A stretch of DNA of 64,000 bases, from the NCBI GenBank assembly GCA_034440575.1, contig JAOTOL010001563.1, positions 186,001 to 250,000 on the forward strand, given 5' to 3'. Below the pieces are notes generated by a model, which worked only from the letters and a program-made list of their open reading frames with translations, searched no databases and was not told the origin of the DNA. The DNA is from Imbricaverruca yamaguchii (lineage: Eukaryota > Arthropoda > Thecostraca > Neoverrucidae). The position numbers and the translations under genes are program-made. This document shows positions 11,393 to 25,215 of the stretch, piece after piece; within the stretch, counting starts at the first letter, position 1, and each line of letters begins with the position of its first letter.

Positions 11393-12668
11393 AAACGGGT
11401 GCATTTAAACAGGTCGTATTTCAAATTCCAGCTATGACAGTCATAAGAGCCCATCTAGGACGCAAAAGAACGCCTCTCGCCTCAGGAACAAACACATTAT
11501 TTACAGCAAATCGTTATTTTCAACACAGTCTTTTTCGACAGCAACCATGTCTGGCATGACTATGCCATGCCAGTTTGGTTTCGGTTGGAATGTGTGTCAT
11601 GATTCATTTAACACATTACCTGGCGAAGTGCTACAAGAAAGCTTGCATGTCTAGTAGGTCTGGAGATCTTTCACATAAGCGGGTGGAACTTTCTAGATTG
11701 AGCAGGACAACATTAGCAGGGTATCAAACCAGGGACCATCAAAACAATGCCTGACAGGAGCAGCATGCAACTCGTATCACACAGCATCGAAGTACCGGTA
11801 CACATTCCCAACAAGAGGTATCAAGATTCTATTCACCAGAAGTTTCGTACCCGGCAGTATCCGTGATCACATTCAATAGCCTGTTCATTAGACTAATTCA
11901 AACTTGTCCTGGACATGCTCAGCCCATGGTTGAACGTACGGCAGGAATATTGGCAATGCAAGCAAATATGGAACGTGTTTGCTGCACGCTCATCACAAGT
12001 GGCTTAAAAGCGCACCATTTGTGTTCGATGTTAGGTAACGTGACCGGATCCCGCGAGCTCCGAACGCCCGACGGATAATTTCCCTTCCTCGCGGAATTAT
12101 TCCCTGCGCTGTGACGACGCCAATCATCTTCAAAAACTGCATGCACGCGACAAACGTCAGCCGCCGGGGCGTGGCGTCAGCGCCGCAGCGGCCACGGACA
12201 GAGGCTGGGTCCCCGGCTATCTGCCAGCTGGTCCAGACACGTGCCGTGACCGTGGCCGGAACGGGCGGCTCTTCCCACCAGATACTGGCGCATATCGAGA
12301 CACCGGTGCCGAGCTGCTCAGTCGCTGCAGCCGCTGGCAGCGCCGGCAGGCACATCACTAGACGCTAAATACAACCAAAATGCCACTTTTGGCAACAACA
12401 TGTACCACCAGAGGGTTAAGAATATGCAATATTACATATATAAGGTGGGGCAGAACAGAAACATAATTTGGGCTTGCAGGGAAAAGAAGAGGAGCAGCTC
12501 GCCAAATTAAACATTTCCGTTTGGCTAATTGCTTGGAGCACTGAAGCGAGGAGTCGCTGATGTGATAGTAAAACACACTGTCCTAATTTCCCGAATACTG
12601 GAGGGGAACTGGAGCTTAGGGGCGCATGGACCGAGTCAGTGGAGTACCATAGTGAAACTAAAAAACTA
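11393..12668. other. No gene recognised; GC-rich patch at about 12.05-12.36 kb
   Basis: The GC-rich patch has open frames on both strands (up to 121 codons), but no domain and no splice pair that continues the eIF4G frame in phase 1. Confidence 0.4.
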
Positions 12669-12727
12669 TGGTGGGGGTTTGGGTGGGATGGGGTGGGGTG
12701 TGGGTGTGGGTGGGGGGTGGGGGCGGG
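12669..12727 (+). other. G-quadruplex-prone G-rich run
   Basis: Many runs of 3-6 G separated by one to four bases (GGTGGGGGTTTGGGTGGGAT...GGGGTGGGGGCGGG). On paper this fits the G4 motif several times over. Confidence 0.7.
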
Positions 12728-13324
12728 TATCACGATCTCCGCCGCGAGAAGGCTCCGTGAGTGTTCATTCTTGCATGTTAATGAATGAGGTCCACTTATT
12801 TTTTTTTGTATTGCTATGCAGGCTTCACAGAGTTCTGTAACTGAATATATGCGTTTATGAAGTCGTTTTACCTGATGTTTCCCTTCAGTACTCGATAACT
12901 AAGGTCATTGCACTTTAACTTAGCATTTCCTTTTGCTATCGTCATGTATGGTAAGCTTGCTATGTGAGACTGCTTGGAAAACAAGCGGAAATGCTGTAGT
13001 TTTTGCACATTTGTATTTTGCAAATGCCAATCTGACTTCAAATCTGTATCGATGTATTTTATCCAAGTTCTATCTAATCCGCTCCTGTGACGAATTTCCA
13101 TCAGTGTTATGCTTTACTTTCCAGTTGGTTTCTGTGCGTTCAATCAAAGGACGCTCAGGCTACATTCATTGTTAAACAGCATTGTTCAGGTTTTCGGCGA
13201 GAACAAGGGCCTAGAGGATACCTCTGATGGCCAAAACAAGTTATATTTTGTAACGCTGGTTAGCGATCATCGCCAATTAAATACCGACGTAATACACTAC
13301 CGCTTAGTTATCATCGTGCGCTTC
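12728..13324. other. No gene recognised
   Basis: AT-rich DNA between the G-rich run and the TTAA element. Confidence 0.4.
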
Positions 13325-14148
13325 TTAACCTTCTTCTCTCTTCTGTCAGATCCTCACACGCAGTCACGGGGGGTCAATAGAGACCCCCTCTAATCCCCAA
13401 ACTAAGCGTCGTACGAAAACGAAATAGGTGTCACCGGAAAGTTCTCGACGAGTAGTGCCAGACGCCCGCCCCCAAACAAAATTCCGCACACCACTAGTGA
13501 CGTCACTAGGGGCCCTAGAGTTTCACGACACATTATGTTTGTGGCTCTGGGGGTTCATTTTGAGGGAGATGAGAAGAAAAATATTTCGCATCAGAAATGG
13601 AAAGCGAAATCGATCAGGGCCATACAATATTTGGCCAACCGAAAATCAATTCTTAGTTTGTTTTAAATTTCAAAATTTTGGGTTAAAGTTCTTTAATTTT
13701 CCTTTACTAGTGGGTATCACAGATCTGGAAACGTTATTCGAAGTACACTTGCTCTAATACAAAATGCCTACTTCAGCCAGAATATTCGATTTGAACTCTA
13801 ATAGGCAAATATGCAAAATTAATAAGTAGTCAAAAACGGTGAAAATGACATTCCTCTCATACGTTTTGTTGCATACCTAAGGAAAAGCAAACGCTGAGTT
13901 TCATTAAAATATCTGTATCCGTTAAAGCGTGACGACTGGCCGAACTTTTTTTGGAGGTAACCTCACTTGACCTTGACTAACTCGTTGACCCTAGATGACC
14001 TGACTTCAAAAGTTTGACACAACATGCCAAATTGATGTGTGAAAAGGTATGTCAAATTTTGGCGCGCTGCGGCGCGTCGTTCGTTCACTATCCGCGGAAA
14101 ACCTTACGGCGGGTTGTCAACGACCCCCCTCGAGACGGCGCGGGTTAA
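13325..14148 (+). mobile_element. TTAA-flanked miniature transposon, family 1, copy 1 (824 bp)
   Basis: Bounded by TTAA at both ends. The right end GAGACGGCGCGGGTTAA is intact; the left end TTAACCTTCTTCTCTC is worn. The interior aligns with copies at 29081, 34258 and 62117 (e.g. CGTTAAAGCGTGACGACTGG, CTAGATGACCTGAC). There is no transposase. TTAA target and CCC-starting ends are the piggyBac signature. Confidence 0.75.
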
Positions 14149-14154
14149 TCCATT

Positions 14155-14262
14155 AGTCGATTTCACAGATTGACCGCGAGCGAAGAGCACCGACAGGTAG
14201 GAATCGAACTCAATCACGTTGGTTGGGAGGTGAGCACCTCTCCTCCAGTCTTTACGCCACAC
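14155..14262 (-). mobile_element. Degenerate SINE fragment (head C)
   Basis: Retains GACCGCGAGCGAAGAGCACC and GACAGGTAGGAATCGAACTC, the core and B-box region. It abuts the TTAA element. Confidence 0.45.
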
Positions 14263-14892
14263 TATGAATCCAATCTGATCATTTTTACTCTTCAACCTAT
14301 CACACCAGTAAGGCATTTATCCTTCTATCGAATAAGGACAACACTTTCATATAATTATGGTCAAATACAGTTATATACATACTTCCATTAACATGTACAG
14401 CGTTATCTCCGAAAGTTTTGTAACGTGAAACGATAAAGCTGAATGAACCAGGCTTCGAAAAACGTCCAAGGGCGGTACGACACTGATAGTCTTGATCTAT
14501 ACTCATGGCATTCACGTACAGTCTACTTTTCACCAAATTGCTCTCTTTTTGGTCAGAAACCCCAGTAAATGAAAACTTCTATTGCTAAAGAACTTGGTTT
14601 TGACGACTGAAAAAGGATTTGCCATGCATTCATTTTTCTTTCAAATTGGACAATGTACTTGACGGCATCAGTTTATAATACAAAACTTGCTGTCATACCC
14701 ATAGCGTACCGAAATTCATTATTTGTAGGGTGGAGGTGAGGGGAGGGTGGTGTCAAAAGGCTAATATCCAAAAAATGTACAAATGTATTTTAACACAAAA
14801 CAAAAATGTACAAACATAGGCCTATTGCTAAGCAATTTTATGTGACCTTTGTTGATTACATGATGATGATGGTGAAGTCTATGATGATTATG

Positions 14893-14942
14893 AATTGGGG
14901 TTTAGGGGCGCGTCGACTGCCATAGTCATTTTGCGCCCATGA
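14893..14942 (+). repeat. Dispersed ~50-bp repeat, clearest copy
   Basis: TTGGGGTTTAGGGGCGCGTC...GTCATTTTGCGCCCATGA. The GGGCGC/GCGCCC pair could fold. Other copies: 5189-5225, 8914-8975, 15269-15327, 17365-17400 (minus), 20249-20303, 30565-30620, 45804-45850, 46179-46230. Confidence 0.6.
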
Positions 14943-16117
14943 CTGTGTTTACGGACTATCTACTATGCTCCTACAGTAGGCAGTAAGACAAAATGTTCAG
15001 GGACGGCGATAGACATCAAAGTTTACCTGTCGAAGGAAGGTAAAAATGTGGTGAAGTCCGTCTCTGCTGCCTTTACCAAACAGGTAAGTGTTGCTGCCAG
15101 ATACAATAATTGTCTCTATATATCCTAATCTCACTCATCATATTTCAAATGCGGAATAAAAAGGAGTGGCACCTGTCAAAAATAAAACAGTGATGTCAAT
15201 ACAATTGTGTGATGTCAATACAGTGATGTCAATCATAAGTGTGGGTCTCCACTCAACTTAGAGAATCAGTTAGTTAATATTTGAGTTTTTGGGCGCTTCG
15301 ACCAAAACGTGAACATTTATCGCCCACTTACAAAATTTCAAGACACCTTATACGTATATAATTTTCTTAGTTTGTCATCAACACTCTCCTTTTGCCTTTT
15401 GCACATTAGCCGAAAGGAAATTGTTCCACCAGACTAGAAACATAGTTGCCGAAACCGATTCTCCTATTCTGAAATTCACCACGGCTATTTTGTGGTCTGC
15501 TTAGTAGCTATCAAAGATGGCGGCCGTATGTGCCATACTCATAGGACGATATTAGCTGACCACGAGCAGTGCAACAGGAGACATGCCTGTTTGATTAGTG
15601 CTATAACATCTAAAACTGCGAACACCACGGTTACGCAGTCTTCATACATCACTAGTTGTTGGACTGCACATGCGCTTCACCGGTCTTGCTGTATGTGGTA
15701 CTACGAAGACATTAGCCGGTTGCGAGTGCTCTTGCGTGGTAGATGAAATTAGATTATCCGCTCAAAGTATGCTATGCTGAATTTTCAACACTTTTTCTGA
15801 AGTTTTTGCGCGTTATCGCAAATATCCGTGAAAAGCCTTGGGTTCGTCTACGCCGCATTCGCCTCCTGGTCCATGTAGCGTCGCCATCCTCAGACTTGGC
15901 GCGGGGTGAATTGGAATCATGCCGGTGGCGGATTCGAATATCCGATGCTACAATCAAGAGTCGAACTAAGCAACTAACTTAGTCGCACACTGGCAAAGCT
16001 ACTGCGACGCCGACGCTGTACAAAACTAAAAAGTGCCAAACCTCGCCATCAGAATGGAGCTGCGGAGCATGCATCCAGTCGTTCAGAGACAATGTCAGCC
16101 TTCCCAAGGTCACTTAC
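14943..16117. other. eIF4G intron 6 / no further exon seen
   Basis: Downstream of exon 6 on the minus strand. Holds a repeat copy (15269-15327) and a degenerate SINE core (about 15840-15950). No phase-1 exon with eIF4G-like sequence was found. Confidence 0.4.
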
Positions 16118-16883
16118 CTTCACTCTGTGGCTGGTGTTCAGTGGGCACCAGGGCGGGCACCACCACAGTGGGCACCACGGCAGGCACCACGGCAGGCACC
16201 ACTGTGGGCACCACCACTGTGGGCACCACCACAGTGGGCACCACCACAGTGGGCACCACGGCCGGCGCGGCAGCGGACGCCGCTGGACGCGTTTTGTTGA
16301 GCAGCGCAGGACCCTCCGGCGATGATGCAGCACCATTATGTTGCGCGTCAGCAGGCGGTGCTGCTGTCGTGGGAGCCGGGCCGGCTGTGGACCGGGTGGT
16401 TGCCGGGACTGGAACTGCAACTGGGACCGAGACCGGAGCAGGCACTGGAGTAGAGACTGGAGCAGAGACTGGAGCAGAGACTGGAGCAGGGACTGGATCA
16501 GAGACTGGAGCAGACACTGGAAGAGAGGCTGTGGTGGCAACCGGGGCCGGAGCGGCAGCCGGGGCTGGGGCGGACACCGAGACAGGGGCGACTGTCCGGG
16601 CCGTGGTCGACACGGCGGGCGAGGAGACGGCAGAAGAGGCAGCTGGGACGGGGGACGCGGCGTCACCGGCCGGTATATGCGTGACGGCGTCGGTGTCGGT
16701 GTCTGTGTCGGCGGCGGCGGCGGCGCCGGCGCCGGCTGGGGCCGGTGTCGTCTCAGAAGTGGTGCGCGACCGCGACACACTGCTCGTGCTGGCACTGCTG
16801 GGTTGTCGGCTGTGACGCGGCCCGTCCGACGCCACCTGCGCCACCATCTTGGCGAACTCTGCCGCCACACCAGTCGACGTTCC
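16118..16883 (-). CDS. eIF4G: eIF4G-like exon 6, Ala/Pro/Val/Thr low-complexity (residues 282-536)
   Basis: The acceptor is TTTGTGTGTGCAG|GGAAC and the donor GTGAAG|GTAAGT. At 766 bp it holds 255 codons plus one base, open throughout. It begins GTSTGVAAEFAKMVAQVASD, a short ordered-looking helix. A Ser/Thr/Ala-rich region follows, then Pro-Val-Ser-Ala repeats, and VVPT repeats coded by a 12-bp tandem near 16140-16260. It ends TEHQPQSE before the donor. Long disordered linkers of this kind lie between the RDPN motif and the eIF4E-binding site in eIF4G. The next exon must begin in phase 1 and lies beyond the left edge or was not recognised. Confidence 0.7.
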
Positions 16884-19534
<2,651 letters not shown>

Positions 19535-19785
19535 CGTGTATGCGGCGTCCCTGTCGGCGTCACGGTCCGTGCTGGCGGCCGGCGGGGGCTCGTTGCGCGA
19601 CACCTGCACCTCCTCGTTAGTGTTCGGATCGATGATGGGCACCCGGTGGCTGGCGCGCTTCTGCGGCTCCGGCTGTGCGTGCGCGGGGGGCGTCGGTCCA
19701 GCCTGCACGGGCCGCTGCTGGTACTGCTGCGGCATGCTGTACATGGCCGGCGACGCCCACACCGGGGGCTGGTACCCGCTGTGAG
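19535..19785 (-). CDS. eIF4G: eIF4G-like exon 5 with the conserved IIDPN motif (residues 198-281)
   Basis: The acceptor is CGGTTGCAG|CTCAC and the donor ACACG|GTGCGT, the latter slightly weaker than consensus. At 251 bp it runs from phase 1 to phase 0. It encodes a Tyr/Pro/Gln-rich part ([20 protein letters not shown]), then [19 protein letters not shown] and [13 protein letters not shown]. The basic KRASHR plus VPIIDPN (246-252) is the main family evidence. In animal eIF4G a basic stretch with an IRDPN-like motif follows the PABP-binding site. The exon ends in an Asp/Arg-rich stretch. A minisatellite (about 19.79-20.07 kb) begins within 20 bp of the acceptor. Confidence 0.75.
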
Positions 19786-19789
19786 CTGC

Positions 19790-20070
19790 AACCGAGCGTA
19801 GCCGTCAGTAGCCGTCATACGGCCCGGCACAGCCGTCAGTCGGCGTCACATACCAGCCGTAGGTCAAGGCTGCAGTCACACACAGCCGTCAGCCGCCGTC
19901 ACACAAAGCAGTCAGTTGCGGTCATACACCAGCCGTCGGTCAAGGCTGCACCGTCACATACAGCCCAGCACAGCCGTCATCGCCGTCACATATCAGCCGT
20001 CAGTCAAGGCTGCACACCCACATACAGCCCAGCACAGCCGTTAGTCGCAGTCACATACAGCCGAGTGCGG
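19790..20070. repeat. Minisatellite adjoining the exon 5 acceptor
   Basis: AGCCGTC-rich repeats with the anchor CAGCCGT(A/C)GGTCAAGGCTGCA at about 19853, 19930 and 19996, and sub-units CAGCCCAGCACAGCCGTC. It is GC-rich and starts within about 20 bp of the splice acceptor. Confidence 0.8.
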
Positions 20071-20248
20071 CCGTCCTCGCGGTGCCCAACGGTTGGACTT
20101 TCAAGACAACTGGCCCATGAGCCATCGTGCAAGGGAAATGATTGCATGCGAGTTGTTTTAGGAATCCCTAAGAAGTGCGTCTGAGACAACCCTGAGAGAA
20201 CACGCAAGGCTAGCACGCAGGCACTACCTGGCGCCATATTGTGAATCG

Positions 20249-20303
20249 TTAGTTATTCGGGTTTCAGGGCGGGTTAACTGTGGTCATTTTCCACCCCTTC
20301 CGT
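20249..20303 (+). repeat. Dispersed ~50-bp repeat copy
   Basis: TTAGTTATTCGGGTTTCAGG then GTGGTCATTTTCCACCCC, in the same order as the 14893 copy. Confidence 0.5.
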
Positions 20304-21160
20304 GGAGCATTGTTGTAGTGGTACATGAGGATGTATGGGGCGCGCAAGGTTAAAGACAGCCTTCGCTTGGATATTTTCGGCGATAATATTACATCAAGAA
20401 AAACATCACCTCCTCAACTCCGCCGGAAAACCAAACGTTACTCGATAGAGGTCGATAGAGTTCACCAAAACTTACTGACATCCCATGACAAATACTTGGC
20501 TTGTTGCAGGCTTACATTAGAAGGCTCTCATGTTCCCTGATGTTCTTCCGATTGGATTACATTCTTTAATTACCTGGATTACATTCTTTAATTCCCTGAG
20601 AACTCGATAATGCAAGCGAGGCAACTTGCCTATGATCATGCAGATAGGATGGGCAGTTTTATTTCCTAAATATAAGCTTGTGAAAGGAAAAGCATGCAAC
20701 GGAGTCTAAATCAGGTGCATAGGCACATCAGGCTTTTTTAATGTCACCTTGTAAATTAGTTAAAAAAATACGAGATCGTGGAGATTGCATGGCGTTCGTG
20801 GGCTTACGATCGTTTTTCTCTTAATAGCCATTTTTATGTCATGGCGCCAGTACAAATTTAGTGCAGGATAGCTATGGGTAAGATGCAGGGGCATATCAAG
20901 GAATTTCCAGGAGGGTGGCATTTTCTGGGGGAGACGTGAAAGACGCTGTAGGTGCGATACCAACAAAACTCACTGAGCAAGCGGGAGCACTCAACCATGC
21001 TGCCCATTTAGGTCAGGAAGCATCCCACACACTTCATAACTCACTGTCGTGCAGCTTGGTGACATGTACGAGCGGGGATCAGGTGAGGAGATCCAAACCC
21101 ACAAATATGCTGAAAATTGGTAGGATTTTCACATTACATTGCGTCTTTGGATTTGCATTG

Positions 21161-21262
21161 TGGCTTCACGACGCACTGAGCAGCTGAAGCCGTATAGCGT
21201 CGCCTGCCTCTCACCCTAGCAGGAAGGGCAGGCATCGCGGACCACTGAGCTACCGACGCTCC
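21161..21262 (-). mobile_element. tRNA-derived SINE (head B), internally deleted
   Basis: Tail TGGCTTCACGACGCACTGAG and core TATAGCGTCGCCTGCCTCTC are present. The part of the head with the B box is deleted, leaving CACTGAGCTACCGACG (the A-box complement). Confidence 0.65.
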
Positions 21263-21805
21263 TAACATTACGTCCTCGTGAGATGCTCAAAAGTTCATAT
21301 GTTATGTATTAAATATTCAGTTCTGGGAAGTAATGTCCCTCCCCCCACACACATGCACTATCCTGACAAAATTATTTGTAATTTTCAACACTGACATGTC
21401 ATTTAAAATTGAATTGAACGGACGATAGAAACAAAACGCAAATTCGACATCCGTGCACATTCACATGTGAAAATGGGAATTTAGGCAGGATATTAACCAG
21501 GCACTGGTAGGGGAGGGAGCAAATCTGCTCCCTGCCCAATATTTGGGATAGCTTTAAAATGCATAGAGGTACCATTTGATCAATTATACACCATTGACCA
21601 TTTTGAACAAACAAACAAGCTGTCCCAGAGACCATGAAGGTTTGTACCATATGTTGAGCAAATATCTATAATCAGATGTTTTATTTTCACATGTTCATCG
21701 GGATCCAAGGTTTAAATAGGGAGACGAGGTAAAATCGGTCACCAGTTCCAAAGTCATCTTAGGATACACTACAGAGTTGCAAAACATGGGGCTCCAAAGC
21801 AGTGT

Positions 21806-22076
21806 AAAATAATTGACCATGTGGCCTGGAAATTCACAGTTAATGGAATTGTGCTATTTCATCCTCGCCTTAGGTTTTTACCATTTTTCCACATGTGTGG
21901 GCAGTCATTATGCACACGACTGCTAAATAATCTAAAATGCATGTCACTGAAGTGAAAGGCATTCAACTTTTTCATCCTTAAGTGACGATCCTTTCTTTTC
22001 TTCCGATCTTTCACTATTCCCACGCAACTTCTTTCTTCATCCTCACAGTTAATGGTGAAATAATTTTAGGACACTG
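21806..22076 (+). repeat. Dispersed ~270-bp repeat, copy 1
   Basis: Aligns along its whole length with 57499-57743. Shared blocks are AAAATAATTGACCATGT, CACACGACTGCTAAATAAT and CTTTCTTCATCC..CACAGTTAATGGTGAA..TAATTTTAGGACACTGC. The 57-kb copy lacks a short internal stretch. No TIR or ORF; class unknown. Confidence 0.75.
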
Positions 22077-22504
22077 CTCCAAAGACACCTAAGACTTGTG
22101 TGCTCATTGCTGTTAGCATAAGCATGACACTTATAAACAAGATACTTTTAGAAATGAGCCATGGAAATTTCATCAACACATCAAGAAGTATGATATGAAT
22201 ATGACATTGGGAATATATTGCTTCAATGTTCAGGAAATGACACATACCACCATATCTAAAAAGTAACTGATCACCCAGAGTGCAAAGTATAGCACTTTCA
22301 ACAAGACATTGGCGATGCAGGGTGGGCATCCAGCAGTGTGGCTACCAATGTAGACAGGCCAATAATCAACTGGCAGTCCACACTTAACAAATAAAAAAGA
22401 AGTCATAGCAATTTGAGAAAAACAAAACCATGCTGCCAAATTCAGTTATGTTCCATGTGGTATAAAACAGCTGGACGGGAAGCATGGGAGGTTGTTTGTG
22501 CCTT

Positions 22505-22678
22505 GTTTATTGGTTGGTTCACGACACACTTTATGCACATTCACGGCTAATGGCGCCGCCCACACTGTTTCGCCGGTGGGACGCGGGATTGGGAAATGTC
22601 CTGGGTGGCGCTAGAGTCGAACCCGGGACCTTTGGTACCCATAGCCTGACACCTTAACCACTCAGCCATCCCCGCCCC
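22505..22678 (-). mobile_element. Intact tRNA-derived SINE (head A) with 13-bp target duplication
   Basis: The minus strand reads GGGGATGGCTGAGTGGTTAA (A-box-like TGGCTGAGTGG), then GGGTTCGACTCTAG (B box). A core GTGTGGGCGGCGCCATTAGC and a tail AAGTGTGTCGTGAACC follow, ending in AATAAAC. It is flanked on both sides by TTGTTTGTGCCTT (22492-22504 and 22679-22691), a perfect 13-bp duplication made on insertion. The head resembles tRNA-Leu/Ser. Confidence 0.85.
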
Positions 22679-24663
22679 TTGTTTGTGCCTTAATCATGTA
22701 TGTATGCATATTTGTATTTATTTTATATGAAAGATGTGGTTATGATAAAGGCACTTGCCTTAAACCTGTCTATTTCTTCAAGTAGTACCCATCACAAATC
22801 ATTCATATCAGCAAGATACCTAGGTCACCATCAGCTAACTGCTAATCAGTTGTTGGTGACATCACTGAAGTGTACAAAGAAAAACTTCCAGCGGGGTGCA
22901 CTGTATGAACCCAGGGGCAATCAGGCTAGGTTAGGTTATTCTGTTTACATCCCTGAATGAGCACACAAACCACTTCAAAGTATCCATGGCAACACCTCTA
23001 TGTTCATCCAGTGTGCCAGGACGGAGATGCTTCTCCAGACTTTGAGTGGCACCACCAACAGCTGACTGGCATTCAGCCGACAGCAGGTGGCTTTACAGGA
23101 GCAATTTGCTCTCCAATCTAGTTGCTTTAGATCCTTTCTAAAATATATTTGGTCTGAATTAAAATATTCCAGATATGCACTAAAATTATTATGTGTGTGT
23201 GTGTGTGTTTGATCAGTGTTAGGCACATGAAAAAATTATAGCTTACAGCATTCAATATTATGAGGATTTGTAAATTTTGCCACACTTTCCATCACCAACA
23301 ATTATTTTTTGGTGGTGAAAAGAGTGTTAGACAGTGTCTTTGGTATGATCTTAATAAACCAGTTTATATTCCAAAACCCATATGCAAATCAGTCATCATA
23401 CAAGTATTCTACTCATGAATTGTTGTGAATATTCTTAATTTATGGGGTGTGGGCCAGGATTAAAATAATGGTTTTTCATTAGGTGAGATGTCAAAACTAG
23501 TATAGTCGGATGTAAAAATTTGCCATGGAATTAGCATCATTTAACATGCTTTTGATGTCTCTCAAACTGAAATTTGAGGAACTGTTGTATGTAATGTATG
23601 TATGGCTGTAGCTTCATTTGTTTCAAGACACATAATTTAGGAAGAGCTGTATTCGAGATAGGGTGAATAATACCTATGTTGTAAGCTGGTATTGCATGCC
23701 AGATCACATTTTAGGTACTACCATTACCTGAAATTGCATCACAAAACATTCATGTATCAACATTTCTTATCAAGAGCATGGGCATGGCACTTAGAAACAA
23801 GATTCTGTTGGAAAGGAGACAGACTTTATAAGCATGCATCAAGGGCACAAGATGTTGTTACCTCCCAGAGGGATGTTGATCGGGTGTTGAAAAGTGAGTG
23901 ATATATTCCACCCTATTTCATGAATAATTGATCACTGGTGTAGGCATGTGGTCAGCACCAGGTATGGATGCATACATTTCATTGGTATCAATAAGTATAC
24001 TTTTGTTGTCATTCAATATATTGATGCTCAGAAAATTGACCTCATGGTAGATACTGCTAATTTAACCATAGCTCCAATTTGTCACTTGGCAGTCATACAT
24101 CAGCTGCCAGATACCATAGAGCTGAGTGCAGGCTCAACAAAATCAGGAAGTGGATTGCTATTTTCTAGTGATTCAAAAATTAATTATTTTAATTTCATCC
24201 ATGTAGATAGTAAATACTTGGAGATTACCGATTGTACTTCCTGATTTCGTTTTTGCCTTCCGTGTGTGTAGTCAATCTCCCTATCACATATGTTTGCCCT
24301 CATGCATCTGCACTGATTTTTATACAGCTAGTGATCCTCATCAAGCAGTTTACCATGCCTTGTAGTCAGGCCTGTAACTGGCACATGTCTACTGTTGAGT
24401 TATAATTTTAAAGTGGATCACCATGACAAAATTGTACTACTCAAGTAGTAGATACATGCCAGATGTTAGTTATTTGGGCTTCATAACACATCTACTGCTT
24501 TTTATATTTTTGTTCCCAAGAATGCATGTAGACAACATTCCAAATGGATGTATGAGCATGACTCAACATCACTTTAATATGCATGCTCTTATGACAAGCT
24601 TGGATATATTCAATAGTTTATGTCGAACATCCATAGAAATACCCAAAAAATAGTATTGCTTAC

Positions 24664-24760
24664 CTTGTGAATGCTGTTGCATGGCATATGGGGTCAGGTA
24701 TGGAACACTCCCTACTGGCACGAATGTGTTCGTATTCCGCATGACCGGAAGGCTCGGTGG
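24664..24760 (-). CDS. eIF4G: eIF4G-like exon 4 (residues 166-197)
   Basis: The acceptor is TATGTTTTCAG|CCACC and the donor CACAAG|GTAAGC, both strong. The exon is 97 bp: 32 codons from phase 0 plus one base. It encodes PPSLPVMRNTNTFVPVGSVP followed by YLTPYAMQQHSQ. The aromatic/Pro/Gln pattern resembles the stretch before the RDPN motif in animal eIF4G. Base composition is more AT-rich than the neighbouring exons. Confidence 0.75.
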
Positions 24761-25044
24761 CTGAAAACATAAAGCATATTGTTGGTTGGTAAAAAATGAA
24801 CATTCCATCACGAGTGATAATGTAGGTACTAGTTGAAAACGCCGTCAGAGCGAGCCATTAGATCACATCCAAGGACGAAGAAAGCGATACATTCTCAGTC
24901 GTCATCACCAATCACGGACACGGAGATTCAGCACAGAACTTACTTCTCCACCTACCATCCTGGCCATTACATCATAAGGATTCTCTTCACTGTACTGTTG
25001 ATACATAATTGTCCAAATCTTATTTAGAACGTCCACGAGCCCAC

Positions 25045-25215
25045 GAACTCGGACCCAGCATATGGTCCCACACAGCCGGGTTTGCCGCAACCACGTGCTG
25101 TCGTCACCACCAGCTCGCCCAATCAGGACGTGGATTCCGACCAAATTCGCCGACGCTATGGCTTAGTTCCAAGGCAACTACAATGGCGGACCACGATTCC
25201 CGGAATTTATTATTT
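25045..25215. promoter_or_regulatory. Promoter-like patch inside the intron (weak)
   Basis: Holds CCACGTG (E-box), GCCCAATCAG (CCAAT) and CAATGGCGGACC, which resembles a YY1-type ATGGCGG start-site element. An ATG at 25181 opens a short plus-strand frame (MADHDSRNLLFPLELC). It could be an alternative or antisense start; there is no direct evidence. Confidence 0.2.

Larger units (their letters stand above)
20304..24663 (-). other. eIF4G-like intron 4
   Basis: AT-rich intron with SINEs at 21161 and 22505 and the dispersed repeat at 21806. Between 22.7 and 24.6 kb there is AT-rich DNA with a 98-codon plus-strand ORF (23948-24244) that matches nothing I recognise. Confidence 0.5.

Noticed and set aside
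11993..12368. GC-rich exon candidate (121-codon minus frame) as eIF4G exon 7
   Set aside because: No acceptor/donor pair continues phase 1, and no eIF4E-binding or MIF4G-like sequence is visible.
22505..22678. Functional tRNA gene
   Set aside because: A and B boxes are present but the cloverleaf is degenerate and is followed by a SINE core and tail with target duplications.
23948..24244. 98-codon plus-strand ORF in intron 4
   Set aside because: AT-rich, no homology recognised and no splice context; kept only as a note.
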